Source of the DNA: Intrasporangium_A sp039812505
GTDB taxonomy: Bacteria; Actinomycetota; Actinomycetes; Actinomycetales; Dermatophilaceae
Reading direction: 5' to 3'
DNA length: 7,652 nucleotides
Assembly: GCF_039812505.1 (NCBI RefSeq)
Contig: NZ_JBDIAQ010000163.1
Coordinates: 1 to 7,652, forward strand
Under the pieces are notes generated by a model. That model was not told where the DNA came from and made no database searches. It was given only the letters and a program-made list of their open reading frames with translations. A program made the position numbers and the translations under genes. Shown in pieces: positions 5,600 to 7,652 of this stretch. Every line of letters starts with the position of its first letter. The stretch's first letter is position 1.

Positions 5600-5939
5600 C
5601 AGGCTGTCCCAGGGCAGGTCGGAGGCGGCCGCGCGGATGCTCAGCGCCGGCATGTCCCGCCCTCAGGTCGCCCGGCTCCTGGGCGTGGCGCCCCGATCCT
5701 TGCCGGCGACCTCCGGTTCCACGGGGATGCAGAGCCAACACCTGGGCCGCTGCGGCACGGCCGCGGGCTATCAGCGGCACCTGGCCGCCGGCACGAGCCC
5801 GTGCTCGTCCTGCCTGCGCGCCGCGGGCACCTCGACGGTCGCGCGCCTGCAGCGCCGCGGGAGCCCAGCCGAGGCGGAGCAGCCAGGTGCGCGCGCACCC
5901 CGCCCGGGCCCCCATGACGTCATCCCGGAGGGTGGTTGA
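5586..5939 (+). CDS. HTH-like protein with a CGT/CxxC zinc knuckle
   Basis: The 117-aa product starts at ATG 5586 with GGGGGAG (5572-5578) seven bases upstream. Residues 12-38 (from SEAAARMLSAGMSRPQVARL through LGVAPRS) fit a helix-turn-helix of the resolvase or sigma-region kind. A second unit, residues 55-81, reads RCGTAAGYQRHLAAGTSPCSSC, giving C56, H65, C73 and C76. The pattern CGTxxGYxxHxxxGxxPCxxC recurs in actinobacterial and actinophage small proteins of unknown function and is likely a zinc site. The tail is basic and proline-rich. A DNA-binding regulator is the best guess, with the knuckle as a possible interaction surface. The next gene overlaps its stop (TTGA). Confidence 0.65.
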   Translation: MAARNRLSQGRSEAAARMLSAGMSRPQVARLLGVAPRSLPATSGSTGMQSQHLGRCGTAAGYQRHLAAGTSPCSSCLRAAGTSTVARLQRRGSPAEAEQPGARAPRPGPHDVIPEGG

Positions 5940-6340
5940 TCATCGTGGGCTCCTACTGCACGTTCTGCGGACGCCGTTGCTTCGTGGTCCGCCGGCTCCC
6001 CGCCGGCGCGAGCCACCTCGGCCTGACGCAGGTCGCCATGGCGACCTGCCCGCAGGGCATGGCGCACGACCGGAGGGTCACCGGCTACGACCACACGACC
6101 GCGGTCAACCCCGCGCCGCTGCAGGTCGGGGATCTCGTCAGGTCCGGTGCGGACCGGCAGCTCTGGCGTGTGCGCGCGCTGTGGGAGGCCAGCCCGTTCC
6201 GCTCGCCGATGGTGGACCTCGACCTGGTCGATGGGTACGGCTTCACCTCGGTCGGTCCCGCGCGGCTGCGCGTGGTCGAGCGCCCCCGCCCGTCCGACGC
6301 CCGGGCGGACGGTGATTCCCGCCGGGGGAGCCGCCGGTGA
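5936..6340 (+). CDS. Zinc-ribbon protein with an LQVGDL-type C-terminal module
   Basis: This 134-aa protein has N-terminal C8-x2-C11-x3-C15 and C38 with H44 (YCTFCGRRCFV ... ATCPQGMAHD), a likely zinc site. From residue 62, LQVGDLV opens a strand-rich module that ends near VERP and closely parallels the C-terminal module of the DNA translocase at the window start; both share the 16 bases CGCTGCAGGTCGGGGA (2014-2029 and 6117-6132). The start is not certain: TTG 5936 overlaps the previous stop and has GGAGG about four bases upstream, while GTG 5945 is about twelve bases away. I prefer TTG, and the choice changes only three residues. It may share a binding partner with the translocase. Confidence 0.7.
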   Translation: MIIVGSYCTFCGRRCFVVRRLPAGASHLGLTQVAMATCPQGMAHDRRVTGYDHTTAVNPAPLQVGDLVRSGADRQLWRVRALWEASPFRSPMVDLDLVDGYGFTSVGPARLRVVERPRPSDARADGDSRRGSRR

Positions 6341-7652
6341 CCACCATCGCATCGACCTGCCAGACCGTCGCCGGCGCGGCCCACTGCCCGCTGTGTGGCC
6401 AGTTCGCCGGCGCCGGACATGTCTGCCCGGCCTCATCGAGCCTGGGTGAGGCCGCCGTGACCATCTTCGGATCGGAGTCGGTGCGCAAGGCACGCCGCGC
6501 GTGTACCGCGCAGCCGGATGGTCCCGCGCCTCGGGCTGCTGCCGAGGCGGCCCTGACCGGGTTGGGGATCGCGGCCGAACGGGAAGCGGTCAGCGGGACA
6601 CTCTCGCAGGCGGGGGCGCAGCAGGCAAGGAACCACCTGGCCAGAGGCTGGGTTGGGCTTCAGCGCGGTGACCGCATCGGCTCGCGTGAGGTCGCGGCAC
6701 TGGCAGCACTGTCCCGCGGTCCCGCCGGGCCGGACGCCCCGTCACCTGCCGAGGCGGAAAGCGAGCTCCGGCGCAGCAAGGTCGCGCTCGGTGTGGCCAC
6801 CTTGAGGAACCGGTCCCGCCCGGACCCGGTAGGGCTGGCGGCCGCCCGCGCCCGCTGCCAGTCGGCGCTGCGCGAAGTGCACCGCGCCCAGTCTCTTGCG
6901 GCCGCGCAGCCCGGACGGAAGGACGGACCGCCGGCGCCGTCCGCGGGGCGCTGCCCCGACTGTGGGCAGTTCGCCGGCCCGGGCCACGTCTGTCCCGTCC
7001 CGGAGGGCCTGCCCGCCGGCGAGTACGCGGGCATGAAGGGTGATGCCCGGGTCAAGGCGATGCTCGCCGACCTGGAGACCTCGGTCGCGGCGATCGTCGA
7101 GTCCGGTCAGCTGCAGCGCTGGCTCGACGCCATGGCGAGCAACGGGCTGAGCCGGTGGAGCGCCAACAACCGCATCCTGGCCGCGGTCCAGATGCTGCAG
7201 CGAGGAGCCTCCCTCGAGGACCTGCACATGATGGGGTTCAGGCAGTGGAGCAGCCTGGATCGCCAGGTCATCAAGGGCGCCAAGGCGGTCTGGATCCTCG
7301 CCCCGGTCACCCGCAAGGTTCTCGACGAGGCCGACGACGGCACCATCACCGAGAGACCCAGGGTCATCGGGTTCAAAAGTGTCCCGGTGTTCGACATCTC
7401 GGACACCCAGGGTGCGCCCCTTCCGCCGGCGCCGCTGCGGCCCGCCCCCGGCGCCGCCACCCCGGGCACCCTTGAGGGACTGCGCGATCGGGTCGGGCGG
7501 GCAGGCTACGCCTACGGGGAGGTCGAGATCCCCGGCTGTCGGCCGGCCACGGGTGAAGGCACTCTCGGGTATACCGACCCCAAGAGCAAACGCATCGTCG
7601 TCGACGCGCGCCTCAGCGAGGCGCAGAAGGCATCCACGATCGCCCACGAGCT
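6337..7652 (+). CDS. ArdC-type antirestriction / zincin metallopeptidase protein, with doubled zinc knuckle (partial, 3' end outside window)
   Basis: The frame is open from GTG 6337, with GGGGGAG (6324-6330) six bases upstream, to the window edge: 438 complete codons. Two near-identical knuckles, CPLCGQFAGAGHVCP (C17, C20, H28, C30) and CPDCGQFAGPGHVCP (C206, C209, H217, C219), bracket an Ala-rich helical stretch. From about residue 235 an ArdC N-terminal type single-stranded-DNA-binding domain follows, shown by RWSANNRILAAVQ (273-285), FRQWSSLDRQVIKGAKAVWI and the GFKSVPVFDISDTQG stretch. A Pro-rich linker leads to a zincin-like region ending IAHEL at 435-439, the first half of the expected HExxH site. 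ArdC proteins of conjugative elements protect incoming DNA from restriction, so a leading-region role is likely. Whether the peptidase is complete cannot be seen here. Confidence 0.85.
   Translation, partial: MTTIASTCQTVAGAAHCPLCGQFAGAGHVCPASSSLGEAAVTIFGSESVRKARRACTAQPDGPAPRAAAEAALTGLGIAAEREAVSGTLSQAGAQQARNHLARGWVGLQRGDRIGSREVAALAALSRGPAGPDAPSPAEAESELRRSKVALGVATLRNRSRPDPVGLAAARARCQSALREVHRAQSLAAAQPGRKDGPPAPSAGRCPDCGQFAGPGHVCPVPEGLPAGEYAGMKGDARVKAMLADLETSVAAIVESGQLQRWLDAMASNGLSRWSANNRILAAVQMLQRGASLEDLHMMGFRQWSSLDRQVIKGAKAVWILAPVTRKVLDEADDGTITERPRVIGFKSVPVFDISDTQGAPLPPAPLRPAPGAATPGTLEGLRDRVGRAGYAYGEVEIPGCRPATGEGTLGYTDPKSKRIVVDARLSEAQKASTIAHE

Noticed and set aside
4650..5915. Minus-strand frame of 421 codons
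   Set aside because: It spans four + strand genes that have their own ribosome sites, overlapping starts and cysteine motifs; the antisense product is low-complexity.
6742..7647. Minus-strand frame of 301 codons at the right edge
   Set aside because: It lies opposite the ArdC-type gene, whose + frame carries recognisable family motifs; the antisense product has none.

Overview
The window is high-GC DNA with strongly GC-biased third codon positions. It carries a WhiB-family gene, GTG and TTG starts and 4-base stop/start overlaps, so the host is an actinomycete. The repeated CxxCGQFAGxGHVCP knuckle and the overall gene style recall Frankia-like mobile DNA, but that placement is an impression, not a proof. 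All supported genes lie on the + strand. I see no tRNA, rRNA, CRISPR array, insertion sequence, integrase or replication initiator here.

Layout: (1) 1-104 is a promoter/operator region. (2) 105-2222 encodes a 705-aa FtsK/SpoIIIE-type DNA translocase of the kind that drives single-protein double-stranded DNA transfer in actinobacterial plasmids and AICEs. (3) 2223-2311 is a gap of about 47% GC with two small palindromes. It is followed by a candidate winged-helix protein (2312-2668) and an unknown protein (2665-3093). (4) 3104-3533 holds two small overlapping zinc-ribbon genes. (5) 3500-3542 repeats the promoter/operator of the translocase gene and precedes a WhiB-like gene (3569-3835). (6) From whiB to the right edge, nine further genes run with 4-base overlaps or short gaps: a three-helix membrane protein, a 62-aa zinc microprotein, a His-rich unknown, a cysteine-rich multi-finger protein with an AN1-like module, a small unknown, an HTH plus CGT-knuckle protein, a zinc-ribbon plus LQVGDL-module protein, and an ArdC-type protein with a zincin motif that is cut off at the window edge.

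Taken together the window looks like the transfer and leading (establishment) region of an integrative conjugative element or plasmid. The translocase moves DNA, the membrane protein is a candidate spread/transfer partner, the WhiB and HTH proteins are candidate regulators, and the ArdC-like protein is a candidate anti-restriction factor for newly arrived DNA. The most striking points are the two-block promoter motif shared by the translocase and whiB genes with exactly conserved spacing, the density of cysteine-cluster microproteins (eight of the thirteen genes), and a C-terminal module shared between the translocase and one of the small zinc proteins.
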